Position numbers and translations under genes: made by a program
The notes under the pieces: model-generated
Databases searched by the model: none
Told to the model about the DNA's origin: nothing
What the model saw: only the letters and a program-made list of their open reading frames with translations
Source of the DNA: Beijerinckiaceae bacterium
Lineage (GTDB): Bacteria > Pseudomonadota > Alphaproteobacteria > Rhizobiales > Beijerinckiaceae
Length of the DNA: 64,000 nucleotides
Assembly (NCBI GenBank): GCA_947452005.1
Contig: CANGBC010000002.1
Location: 186,001-250,000 of the forward strand
Direction: 5' to 3'
Part shown: positions 47,233 to 56,255 of the stretch, in pieces
Position numbering within the stretch: the stretch's first letter is position 1
How the letters are laid out: the number at the start of each line of letters is the position of its first letter

Positions 47233-48258
47233 ATGATCATCGATATTCACGGCCATTACACCACTGAACCGCAGTCACTGTTTGCGTTCCGCGACAAGCA
47301 GCTCGCAGGGCTCGTCGACGCCACACGCAAGCCGGCCACCAATGATCTGGGCATCACTGATGAACAGCTCGTGCAATCTGTGCAGCGCCAGCTCGCGTTC
47401 CAGAAAGAGCGCGGCTCTGACATCACCATCTTCTCACCGCGCGCCTCGGGCATGGGTCACCATGTTGGCCCTGAATGGGTCAGCCAGGAATGGACGCGGA
47501 TGAACAATGATCTCATCCATCGCATCTGCGCGCTGCTGCCAGACAATTTCATCGGCGTCGGCCAGCTGCCGCAGTCACCCGGCGTTGATCCGCGCAATTG
47601 CATTCCTGAACTGGAACGCATGGTCAATGAACTGGGCTTCGTCGGCGTGAACCTCAATCCCGATCCGTCGGGCGGCTATTGGACAGATCCGCCGATGACG
47701 GATCGCTACTGGTATCCGATTTACGAAAAGCTCGTTGAGCTTGATGTGCCGGCGATGATCCACGTGACGGGTTCGTGCAACCCCAACTTCCATGCAACGG
47801 GCGCGCATTACATCAATGCCGACACGACGGTGTTCATGCAGTTGATCCAAGGCAATCTGTTCAAGGATTTCCCGACGCTGAAATTTGTCATCCCGCATGG
47901 CGGCGGCGCTGTGCCTTATCATTGGGGTCGCTACCGCGGCCTGTCGATGATGATGAAGAAGCCCCCGCTCGTCGAATATCTGATGAAGAATGTCTATTTT
48001 GACACCTGCGTCTATCATCAGCCGGGAATTGATCTGCTCGCCAAGGTCATTCCGGTCGAGAACATTCTCTTCGCGTCGGAAATGATTGGCGCTGTGCAGG
48101 GCATTGATCCTGAGACCGGCCATTATTTCGATGACACGCGCCGCTATGTGGACGCGGCCAAGAACCTGTCTGAAGAAGATCGCTACAAGATCTTCGAAGG
48201 CAATGCGCGCACGGTCTATCCGCGTCTCGACGCGATCCTGAAGAAGCGCGGCCTTTAA
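47233..48258 (+). CDS. ligJ: Amidohydrolase family, 4-oxalomesaconate hydratase (LigJ)-like
   Basis: MIIDIHGHYTTEP, DITIFSPRASGMGHHVG, LPQSPGVDPRNCIPELERMVNELGFVGVNLNPDPSGGYWTDPPMTDRYWYPIYEKLVELDVPAMIHVTGSCNP strongly resembles LigJ. Confidence 0.82.
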   Translation: MIIDIHGHYTTEPQSLFAFRDKQLAGLVDATRKPATNDLGITDEQLVQSVQRQLAFQKERGSDITIFSPRASGMGHHVGPEWVSQEWTRMNNDLIHRICALLPDNFIGVGQLPQSPGVDPRNCIPELERMVNELGFVGVNLNPDPSGGYWTDPPMTDRYWYPIYEKLVELDVPAMIHVTGSCNPNFHATGAHYINADTTVFMQLIQGNLFKDFPTLKFVIPHGGGAVPYHWGRYRGLSMMMKKPPLVEYLMKNVYFDTCVYHQPGIDLLAKVIPVENILFASEMIGAVQGIDPETGHYFDDTRRYVDAAKNLSEEDRYKIFEGNARTVYPRLDAILKKRGL

Positions 48259-48327
48259 GAAACACCTGTCGGGCGGCGATCTTTCGCCGCCCTTTCCTTT
48301 TCATGCGACATTCAATCGGAGACCGTC

Positions 48328-49182
48328 ATGTCCCTGCCCCGCCTCAACGGCATTATTCGCGCGCTGGAAAATGGCCAGCATGCAATCTCGTCCTTCCAGC
48401 CCATCGACATCAATGTCGCGGTCGAACTGACGCAATCCAATTATGATGGCATCGTGCTTGAAGGCGAGCATCAGGGCTGGGACATCACAACGATGCGCCA
48501 TTCTCTGCAATACATGCTCAACCGTGGACAGATCGCCAAGAATGGCGTCGCCCCGAAAGTCACACCGATGGCGCGCGTGCCCTCGAATGGCGTTGAGAAG
48601 AATCAATTCTTGGCCAAACAGGCGCTCGACATTGGCTGCTATGGCATCGTCTTCCCGCATATCTCGACGGTTGAAGAAGCCTATAATGCAATCTCGGCTT
48701 GCCGCTATTCGCGGCTGAAAGACAAGCCGCTGTATGAGCCGCAAGGCATTCGTGGTGACGGCCCGATGCAGGCTTGCCGCTATTGGGGCATCAGCCAGCA
48801 GGAATATTACGAAGTGGCAGACGTCTGGCCGCTGGCACCGAAGGGTGAGCTGTTCATCATTCTGCAGATCGAAGATACGCATGGCATCGAGAACCTCGAT
48901 GACATTCTCAAAAACGTGCCCGGCATCGGCGCGATTTTGATTGGTGAAGGCGATCTTTCCCAAGAGCTCGGTTATCCGCGCCAGACCGAGCATCCGGTTG
49001 TGCTCGATGCGATGGCGAAAGTTGTCGACACCTGCAAGCGCCACGGCGTCATTGTTGGTCATCCGCATGTGTCGGGTGCCAATGCAGAGCGCGTGATTTC
49101 AGAAGGCTATCGCTTCCTGATGTGCGCAGCACCGCGCAGCTACAACACGCTCGACAATACGCGCAAGCTGGTGGGTCGCTGA
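48328..49182 (+). CDS. HpcH/HpaI aldolase family protein
   Basis: YDGIVLEGEHQGWDITTMRHSLQYML; LFIILQIEDTHGIENLDDILKNVPGIGAILIGEGDLSQELG. Confidence 0.9.
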   Translation: MSLPRLNGIIRALENGQHAISSFQPIDINVAVELTQSNYDGIVLEGEHQGWDITTMRHSLQYMLNRGQIAKNGVAPKVTPMARVPSNGVEKNQFLAKQALDIGCYGIVFPHISTVEEAYNAISACRYSRLKDKPLYEPQGIRGDGPMQACRYWGISQQEYYEVADVWPLAPKGELFIILQIEDTHGIENLDDILKNVPGIGAILIGEGDLSQELGYPRQTEHPVVLDAMAKVVDTCKRHGVIVGHPHVSGANAERVISEGYRFLMCAAPRSYNTLDNTRKLVGR

Positions 49183-49215
49183 GACCCCTCCCGCCAACAC
49201 GCTCAACAAATCATG

Positions 49216-49248
49216 AAAAAGCCCCGGCAAATGCTGGGGCTTTTTTTT
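49216..49248 (+). terminator. Rho-independent terminator
   Basis: AAAAAGCCCCGGCAAATGCTGGGGCTTTTTTTT. Confidence 0.88.
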
Positions 49249-49387
49249 ATGCGCCACCTTCAGCGGAACCGCAAAAAACCACCGAAACGCACAAGAGTTC
49301 ATCGGAATCGGAAATATTTTGCGGTGATCAAGAAACAAAGCGCCAAGCTCGCGCGTTTCTGTGACATAGTGAGCTGGGGGACAGATT

Positions 49388-50710
49388 TTGGCTGAAGGCC
49401 GGCATCCACGCACGCAAGGCAATGAGGATCCGGAAGGCGAAAGCCCGGTCGTTGGTTCCTCGCGTCCACGCATGCTCGGCATTTTAGGGCCAGGACTCAT
49501 TGCTGGCGCATCTGATGACGACCCCAGCGGCATTGCCACATATTCGCAAGCTGGCGCGCAATATGGCTACGGTCTGGCTTGGACGCTCGTTCTCACCTAT
49601 CCGCTGATGACCGCTGTGCAGATGATTTCTGCGCGCATTGGGCGCACGACAGGGCACGGCATTGCAGGCATTTTGCGCCGCTTTTATCCCAACTGGCTGC
49701 TGCAAGTTCTCGTCTTCCTGCTGGTCAGCGCCAACACCATCAATCTGGGTGCGGACCTGGGCGCCATGGCGGAAGCCTTTGTGCTGGTGGTGCCCGGCCC
49801 GCCGAAATGGCTGCTCATCGTTTTCTTCGCAACCATCTGCGTCTATGCGCAGGTGTTCTTGCAATACACGCGCTATGTGGCCGTTCTCAAATGGCTGACG
49901 CTGGCTCTCTTTGCCTATTTCGCGGCCTTGCTGACCACGCATATTGATGCAAAAGCCCTGTGGCTTGGGCTTGTCTGGCCACGGCTTGAATGGTCGAGCA
50001 CTTATCTGACAACCGTCGTTGCGCTGTTTGGCACGACCATCAGTCCCTATCTCTTCTTCTGGCAAGCAGCACAAGAGGTGGAAGATATTCACGCCTATCG
50101 GCGCCGCCATAGCCTCAACCATTCTCCTCAGCAGGGCGGCCCTGCTCTGCACCGGATTGAAATCGACACGCTGGTCGGCATGGCTTTTTCCAATCTGGTG
50201 GCTCTGGCCATTGTCATCACCACGGCTGCGACTTTGAACAAGCAGGGCATCATGGACATACAGACCTCCGCACAGGCAGCTGAAGCTTTGCGACCCATCG
50301 CGGGTGAGTTTGCCTTTCTGGTTTTTGCCTTTGGCATTATCGGCACAGGCCTGCTGGCCGTGCCGGTGCTGGCGGGCTCAGCCGCCTATGCACTCGGCGA
50401 AGCGCGCAAATGGCCGGTGGGCTTTTCGCGCAAATGGCAGGAGGCGAAAGCTTTCTACGGCACAGTCGCGCTGGCCACATTGGTCGGCATGATTTTGAAT
50501 TTCACCGAGATCGACCCGATCAAAGCGCTGTACTGGAGCGCCGTGATCAACGGGGTTGCGGCGGTTCCCGTGCTCATCACCATGATGCTGATTGGGCGGC
50601 GCAGCGATATTCTGGGCACATTCACGCTCGGCCGCACGCTGACGATCCTCGGCTGGTTTGCCACCGGCCTGATGGGCGTGACCGTTCTGGCCATGGTCTT
50701 CGTGTCATGA
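49388..50710 (+). CDS. Nramp-family divalent metal transporter
   Basis: LGPGLIAGASDDDPSGIATYSQAGAQYGYGLAWTLVLTYPLMTAVQMISARIGRTTGHGI; multi-TM; TTG start. Confidence 0.93.
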   Translation: MAEGRHPRTQGNEDPEGESPVVGSSRPRMLGILGPGLIAGASDDDPSGIATYSQAGAQYGYGLAWTLVLTYPLMTAVQMISARIGRTTGHGIAGILRRFYPNWLLQVLVFLLVSANTINLGADLGAMAEAFVLVVPGPPKWLLIVFFATICVYAQVFLQYTRYVAVLKWLTLALFAYFAALLTTHIDAKALWLGLVWPRLEWSSTYLTTVVALFGTTISPYLFFWQAAQEVEDIHAYRRRHSLNHSPQQGGPALHRIEIDTLVGMAFSNLVALAIVITTAATLNKQGIMDIQTSAQAAEALRPIAGEFAFLVFAFGIIGTGLLAVPVLAGSAAYALGEARKWPVGFSRKWQEAKAFYGTVALATLVGMILNFTEIDPIKALYWSAVINGVAAVPVLITMMLIGRRSDILGTFTLGRTLTILGWFATGLMGVTVLAMVFVS

Positions 50711-50790
50711 CGTTTTCTCGCTCGGCCGATCCCGCAAACCGCCTCACCGAGAGGTTTTTGCGGAGCATGAAGAGTGGCGCCGCGCACCGA

Positions 50791-50886
50791 TAACGGAAAA
50801 ATTTTCTCCTAATTATTGAATATAAATCAAATGCTTAATTGATAATTGGCGTTAAATTTTGAAACCTGAAACATAGCGACTGCCTG
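50791..50886 (+). promoter_or_regulatory. AT-rich intergenic region upstream of the nfrA-like operon
   Basis: taacggaaaaattttctcctaattattgaatataaatcaaatgcttaattgataattggcgttaaattttgaaacc, strongly AT-rich in a GC-rich window. Confidence 0.5.
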
Positions 50887-52119
50887 ATGCAATCTCCTTT
50901 GTCTCAATACATCCGTTTTGTTGTGCGCTTTGTTTTGGCGCTCGGCCTTGCGTTGCCTGCGCTGCCAAGCTTTGCGGGAACACCGTCAGCCGATGAGCTG
51001 TCACACCGCCTTGCGCAAGCCAATCGGCAATCCCGCAACGCTTGGGCGCAGATGAATGCAGCCTATGGCTTGCTCGCGCGCAAAGACCCACGCGCCCTGC
51101 ACTATCTTGAACGCGCAGCAGAGCTGAAGCCGCGCGATACGAAAATTCTCGAACAGCTCGGCTATGCACGGCTGGCGGCCGGCAATCGCCGTGGTGCGAT
51201 CGCAGCTTTTCGTGCAGCGCTTGCGATGGATCCCAACAATGAAAGCCTGCGACTGCAGCTGGTCTATACGCAAGATGCGGAAGGTTTGCGTCGCGCGGCT
51301 GCAGAAGATGCCCGTCATGTTGCCATGGCGAGAGGCGCCCGCGCGGTTGAGGGATGCGCGGCTTGGAATACTCTGGCTGGACTGCCAGACCGCATCCTGC
51401 CCAAACCCTGGTTCACGGAAACTTATCTCGCACCAGAATATCGCGCGCATGATCGCTTGGGCGTCACGCCCCTGCAATTGCGCGTTGGGCGCGCGCTGAT
51501 CGGCGACGACATTTTGTCGGTCTACGGATCTATGCGCACCACATGGGACAGCCGCACGCATTATTCCGCAACATCGCAACAGGTCTTTTACGATGATGCG
51601 ATGATCTTTGCCGGCGGCCTGCGTCTGCGGCCATGGGAAGGCGCGCCCATCTTTGCTTTTCTTGAGCAGGGCGTTGCGGGAGACCTTTCACAGCGCAACC
51701 GCGCGCGCTGGCGCTCTGACACACGCACCGGGCTCGTGTTTGAAAGCGCCTGGGAAGCGGCACCCGCCTCGTGCACCGATCATGTGCGTTTTGTCTTCAC
51801 ACCCATCATCGATGTCTATGCCGAGACCATCTGGTTTTCGCGCTATCAGGACATGATTGCCTATGCGCGCGTGCGCCCTGGCGTGCGCGTGATGGAAACA
51901 TCCTTCGGTCATCTGGAAGCCTATGGCCTGGCTGCCATCACCCGCGACACTGCGGGGCGGCGCGACAATCGCTTCCATGAATTGGGCGCCGGCATTGCCT
52001 TCAAATTCCTGGCACCGCTGCGCATCACGTTCCGTGCAGAAGCTGTGCGGGTTTTTCAGACCGGCGCAGGCCATGTTCTGGATGGACGCGTGCGGCTCGA
52101 ACATGAGGTGCGCTTCTGA
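50887..52119 (+). CDS. NfrA-like (bacteriophage N4 adsorption protein A C-terminal-like) TPR plus outer-membrane protein
   Basis: Signal peptide; TPR segment RALHYLERAAELKPRDTKILEQLGYARLAAGNRRGAIAAFRAALAMDPNNESLRLQLVYT; C-terminal beta-rich region ending in aromatic F; translationally linked to NfrB-like gene. Confidence 0.75.
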   Translation: MQSPLSQYIRFVVRFVLALGLALPALPSFAGTPSADELSHRLAQANRQSRNAWAQMNAAYGLLARKDPRALHYLERAAELKPRDTKILEQLGYARLAAGNRRGAIAAFRAALAMDPNNESLRLQLVYTQDAEGLRRAAAEDARHVAMARGARAVEGCAAWNTLAGLPDRILPKPWFTETYLAPEYRAHDRLGVTPLQLRVGRALIGDDILSVYGSMRTTWDSRTHYSATSQQVFYDDAMIFAGGLRLRPWEGAPIFAFLEQGVAGDLSQRNRARWRSDTRTGLVFESAWEAAPASCTDHVRFVFTPIIDVYAETIWFSRYQDMIAYARVRPGVRVMETSFGHLEAYGLAAITRDTAGRRDNRFHELGAGIAFKFLAPLRITFRAEAVRVFQTGAGHVLDGRVRLEHEVRF

Positions 52120-53555
52120 TGTTCGAAACTTACCTCTCCACCATCCACATCGCCATTTGGGTGATTGCTATCATCTTCCTGCTCAGCGGGCTCGACGAGC
52201 TTGTGTTCGACGCGGCCTATATTGCCTGGAAATTCTATTATCGCTTCGTGCTGGTGCGCGGGAAGCAGCGCTTGCAGCTCGCCACCCTGCAAAACAAGCC
52301 CGAACAGACCGTCGCCATCATGGTCCCTGCTTGGCATGAGGAAGCGGTCATTGCCGCTATGGTGCGCAATGCGATCAAGACGATTGATTATCGCAATTTC
52401 ATCATTGTGGTTGGCGTCTACCCGAACGATCCGGGCACACGCGCGGCGCTGGATGTTGTCTTGGCTGAACATCCCGACCATGTGCGCGCCGCCATTGTGA
52501 GGAATGATGGCCCGACCACGAAATCAGATTGCCTGAATGCGATCCTGCGCGAAATTCGCGTCTGGGAACAAGAGACCGGCAAGGAAACGCAGATCTATGT
52601 TCTGCATGATGCCGAAGACCATGTGCCGCGCTATGGGCTCAAAGTGTTCAACTTCCTCATGCCCCGCAAAGCCATTGTGCAATTGCCGGTCTTTCCGCTG
52701 CATGTGCCGTGGTACTCGTTCACCGAGGGGCATTACCTCGATGAATTTGCGCAAGTGCATGTGAAAGATCTGCGCGTGCGCGAATGGCTGACGGGTGGCG
52801 TGCCCAGCGCGGGAGTCGGCACCGCCTTCAGCCGCGATGCCGTCAATATCGCCTGGCAGGAAGACATTGAAGGCGCGTTTCGTGAAGACCTGCTGACGGA
52901 AGATTATGAGATTGCCATGCAGCTTTTGCGGCGTGGTGCCCATTCAGCTTTCTTCGATGGCATTGTGCGCGGCGGCGATCTGCCCCCACCAGCCTTGCGC
53001 CTGTGGGCCATGCCCGGCGTGCCCGCTGTGCGTGGCGCCTTCCCCAATCGCTTCTGGGCGTCTGTGCGGCAAAAGACCCGCTGGACGCTGGGCATCACTT
53101 TGCAAGGCTGGGAAGATTTGGGCTGGGAAGGCTCGCCCTGGCAGAAATATCTGTTCTTTCGGGATCGCAAACCGCTGTTCACCAATATCGCCAATGTCGG
53201 CGCTTATTTTGTCGCCATTGCCTGGCTCGTGCCCTGGGCCATTGACCAATTGTTTTTCGACGCCAGCCTGCTGCCGCCGCTTTATGAAACCGGTTCAGCC
53301 TTGCACCAGCTTGTGATCACCAACATTACGATCCTGATGATCTTCATGGTCGTGCGTGCGCTGTGCACATTGCAAGCCTTTGGGCCAGCCCACGCACTCA
53401 TGTCTTTCCCGCGTCTGGTCTGGGCCAATTTCATCAACTTCGTCGCCACCGTGCGCGCGCTGCGTCAATATTTTGATGCACGGCGCAAGGGCATCAAACG
53501 AATCCCGTGGGAAAAAACAACACACGCCCTCGACCCCTTTGAGGCCAGTTCATGA
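52119..53555 (+). CDS. NfrB-like family 2 glycosyltransferase (N4 adsorption protein B N-terminal portion)
   Basis: FLLSGLDELVFDAAY, VAIMVPAWHEEAVIAAMVRNAIKTIDYRNFIIVVGVYPNDPGT, GPTTKSDCLNAIL, LHDAEDHVPRYGLKVFNFLM, LTGGVPSAGVGTAFSRDAV, LTEDYEIAMQLLRRG, SVRQKTRWTLGITLQGWEDLGW, WANFINFVATVRALRQY, PWEKTTHALD. Confidence 0.88.
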   Translation: MFETYLSTIHIAIWVIAIIFLLSGLDELVFDAAYIAWKFYYRFVLVRGKQRLQLATLQNKPEQTVAIMVPAWHEEAVIAAMVRNAIKTIDYRNFIIVVGVYPNDPGTRAALDVVLAEHPDHVRAAIVRNDGPTTKSDCLNAILREIRVWEQETGKETQIYVLHDAEDHVPRYGLKVFNFLMPRKAIVQLPVFPLHVPWYSFTEGHYLDEFAQVHVKDLRVREWLTGGVPSAGVGTAFSRDAVNIAWQEDIEGAFREDLLTEDYEIAMQLLRRGAHSAFFDGIVRGGDLPPPALRLWAMPGVPAVRGAFPNRFWASVRQKTRWTLGITLQGWEDLGWEGSPWQKYLFFRDRKPLFTNIANVGAYFVAIAWLVPWAIDQLFFDASLLPPLYETGSALHQLVITNITILMIFMVVRALCTLQAFGPAHALMSFPRLVWANFINFVATVRALRQYFDARRKGIKRIPWEKTTHALDPFEASS

Positions 53556-54730
53556 GAACATCCATGAAACGCTTATGCTCGCTCTTGGTAACAGCCCTTG
53601 TGATTTCGCTTGGCGGCGCACCCGCGCGCGCGCAAAAGGTTGCGACCGTTCTCATTGATGCCGAGTTTAGCCACCCCACCAGCACGTCGGCGCAAGCCAT
53701 CGAGCTGGGTGCCCGAATGGCGGCACGCGAGATCGAACAATCAGGGCTGCTGGGTGACATCCGCCTGGAAATTCGTACCAGTGACAATCGCGGTGTCTCC
53801 GCCATTGGCGTCGATAATTTTCTCGATGCGGCGAAAGATCCCTCCGTCATTGCCGTGATGGGGGGCAAATTCAGTCCCGTGCAGATTGAAGTTGTTCCCT
53901 ATGCCCATTCAGAAAAGCTGATCTTGCTCGACCCCTGGGGTTCAGCCGATGGCATTGTCGACAATGGTTATCGACCCAATTGGGCGTTTCGTCTGTCCCT
54001 CAAGGATGAATGGGCGAGCCAGGCTTTCGTGCAGACCGCCAAAAAGCTGGGTGCGCGCCAGATCGGCGTGATCTTGCCCAACACAGCATGGGGGCGCAGC
54101 ACACAGACAGCGCTCGCCGCGCAAGCACGCACCAGCGCCCTGCGCATTGTTGGTGAGCGCTGGTATAATTGGGGCGAGACCTCGCTAATCCAGCGCTATC
54201 AAGATCTGATTGCCGATGGCGCCGAGATCATTGTGCTGGTCGCCAATGAGATTGAGGGCTCCATCCTCGTGCGCGAAGTCGCGCAAGTGCCCGAAAATCA
54301 GCGCCGCCCCATTCTCTCGCACTGGGGTGTGACGGGCGGCAATTTTGAAAAGCTGGCGCCGCAAGTCAGCGGCCTTGATTTCCGTGTCGTGCAAACATTC
54401 TCGTTCCACAAGCCGCGCACGGAAAAGGCCAAAGCCTTTTTGCGTGACGTGATGGCGGCCACAGGCAAGAGCGCGATTGGCGAGATCGACAGCCCGGCTG
54501 GCATTGCGCATGCCTATGATCTGACCTGGATGGTGGGGAAAGCCATTGCCAAGGCGGGCAGCACGGACCGCGACAAGATCCGTGATGCGCTGGAGACGCT
54601 TGGTCCGCATGAAGGGGTTGTGCGCAACTATCCAAAACCTTTCTCCGCAGACTCTCACGAAGCCTTGTCGAAAGACGAGGTGTTTTTTGCGCGCTTCCGG
54701 GCCGAAAACGGCTTGGTGCCGGAGGACTGA
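53552..54730 (+). CDS. Periplasmic ligand-binding protein (Leu/Ile/Val-BP, Peripla_BP_6-like)
   Basis: Signal peptide; ELGARMAAREIEQSGLLGDIRLEIRTSDNRG; DPSVIAVMGGKFSPVQIEVVPYAHSEKLILLDPWGSADGI; no ABC permease or ATPase nearby. Confidence 0.85.
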   Translation: MRTSMKRLCSLLVTALVISLGGAPARAQKVATVLIDAEFSHPTSTSAQAIELGARMAAREIEQSGLLGDIRLEIRTSDNRGVSAIGVDNFLDAAKDPSVIAVMGGKFSPVQIEVVPYAHSEKLILLDPWGSADGIVDNGYRPNWAFRLSLKDEWASQAFVQTAKKLGARQIGVILPNTAWGRSTQTALAAQARTSALRIVGERWYNWGETSLIQRYQDLIADGAEIIVLVANEIEGSILVREVAQVPENQRRPILSHWGVTGGNFEKLAPQVSGLDFRVVQTFSFHKPRTEKAKAFLRDVMAATGKSAIGEIDSPAGIAHAYDLTWMVGKAIAKAGSTDRDKIRDALETLGPHEGVVRNYPKPFSADSHEALSKDEVFFARFRAENGLVPED

Positions 54731-56241
54731 TGAAATTCTTTCGGCGCGCCGACTGGACAATTGAACGCACGATCCGCAATGGCATTGTGACGATCTCTTC
54801 AACAGCTGTGTTGCTGACGGCCTCGCTTGCCTGGAAATTGGCCCATGATGCAGGCCAAGAAACATTGCGCGAAGTGACCGAATTGTCGATTGAAACAACG
54901 CAAAACCGCGTTGCCAATGTCGTCACCCGGCACATCCGCGAATTTGAGCAGATTGCATCATCCAATGTCATCGCCACAGCGCTGACCGATTCCAGTGGCC
55001 GCGAGGGCTATCTGGCGCCCTTCCTCGAGCAGCGCACGCAAGCCACCGGCCTGACGTTTGCGATCTTTGATTATCGCGGGCGCATGTTGATCCGCACCGG
55101 TGGCGGCAGTGACGTGCCTGCACCGCCCAGCTGGGTGAAAGAGGCCACGCAGGTGCCTGACCTCGATTTTTCAGCGGGGCCAGACAATGTTGCCTTTGCA
55201 GCACCGATCCGTTTTTTTGCTGACAACAAGCCCATTGGCTTTCTGACCGCGCGCATCCCGCCTGCGGTTTTGGCTGCCGATTCTGATCTGCTGTCGTCAA
55301 AGTTTTTCACGGCCAAAGTCAGCTTCTACACAACCGAAACATATGAGCCGCAACCACTTCATGTGAAAATTTCTGACACCGGCAAGAAAGTGCTTGCGGC
55401 CAGGATTGAACTCGAACCGCAGATGTCCTGGCTTGATGCGACACTGCAAAAAATGACGACGCTCGGCATTCTGGCAACCATCACCATTCTCATGTCTGGC
55501 CTTTTAATGGCGCGCTGGAGCGCCCATCTCATCGCCTCGCCGATCCGCGAATTGACGCAAGCTGTCAAACAATTGCGCGAGGGCCATGATGTGAGCGCCC
55601 CCAAGGGCGAGATGCCGGTCGAGATCAACACATTGTCGGCAGCCCTGTTTCTCGCATTCGAAGAGCGCGGCGCTGCTCTCAACAAGCTGCAAAATCTGGC
55701 CCATTACGACAGTCTGACAGGCACGCTGAGTCGCGCCTATTTTGATCACCAGGCACGCAACATGCTGCAGATCGCGGCGCGCAATGATGCCACAGCCACT
55801 CTCGTCTATCTTGATCTCGATCGCTTCAAGGCCATCAACGATACCTACGGACATGACGCCGGCGACATTCTGCTCACGACCATCACAACGCGCATTCAAA
55901 GACGCTTGCGCACCAATGATCTGATCGGGCGGCGCGGCGGTGATGAATTTGTTCTGCTGCTTTCACCTCTGGGCGACCACGGCGACATCGGCACGCTGGC
56001 TTATGATCTTTCGCGGATGATCACCATGCCCGTCGATATTGGCAATGGCATTTCCGTCAGCGTCGGTGTGTCGATGGGGGCCGCAACCTATCCCGATGAT
56101 TCGCAAAACTACAACGATCTCGTCACATTGGCCGATCAGGCGATGTACGAATCCAAAAAATTTGGCCGCGGGCGCATGACCTTTGCCTCCGGCCCCACTG
56201 TGCCGCTCGCCTCGCAGGACTGGACGGCTTCCACCGACTGA
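54730..56241 (+). CDS. Membrane diguanylate cyclase: periplasmic sensor region, HAMP-like linker, GGDEF domain
   Basis: N-terminal TM and second TM near MTTLGILATITILMSGLLMARWS; LAHYDSLTGTLSRAYFD; RTNDLIGRRGGDEFVLLL with GGDEF active site and RxxD I-site. Confidence 0.92.
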   Translation: MKFFRRADWTIERTIRNGIVTISSTAVLLTASLAWKLAHDAGQETLREVTELSIETTQNRVANVVTRHIREFEQIASSNVIATALTDSSGREGYLAPFLEQRTQATGLTFAIFDYRGRMLIRTGGGSDVPAPPSWVKEATQVPDLDFSAGPDNVAFAAPIRFFADNKPIGFLTARIPPAVLAADSDLLSSKFFTAKVSFYTTETYEPQPLHVKISDTGKKVLAARIELEPQMSWLDATLQKMTTLGILATITILMSGLLMARWSAHLIASPIRELTQAVKQLREGHDVSAPKGEMPVEINTLSAALFLAFEERGAALNKLQNLAHYDSLTGTLSRAYFDHQARNMLQIAARNDATATLVYLDLDRFKAINDTYGHDAGDILLTTITTRIQRRLRTNDLIGRRGGDEFVLLLSPLGDHGDIGTLAYDLSRMITMPVDIGNGISVSVGVSMGAATYPDDSQNYNDLVTLADQAMYESKKFGRGRMTFASGPTVPLASQDWTASTD

Positions 56242-56255
56242 AACGGAACAGTGCC

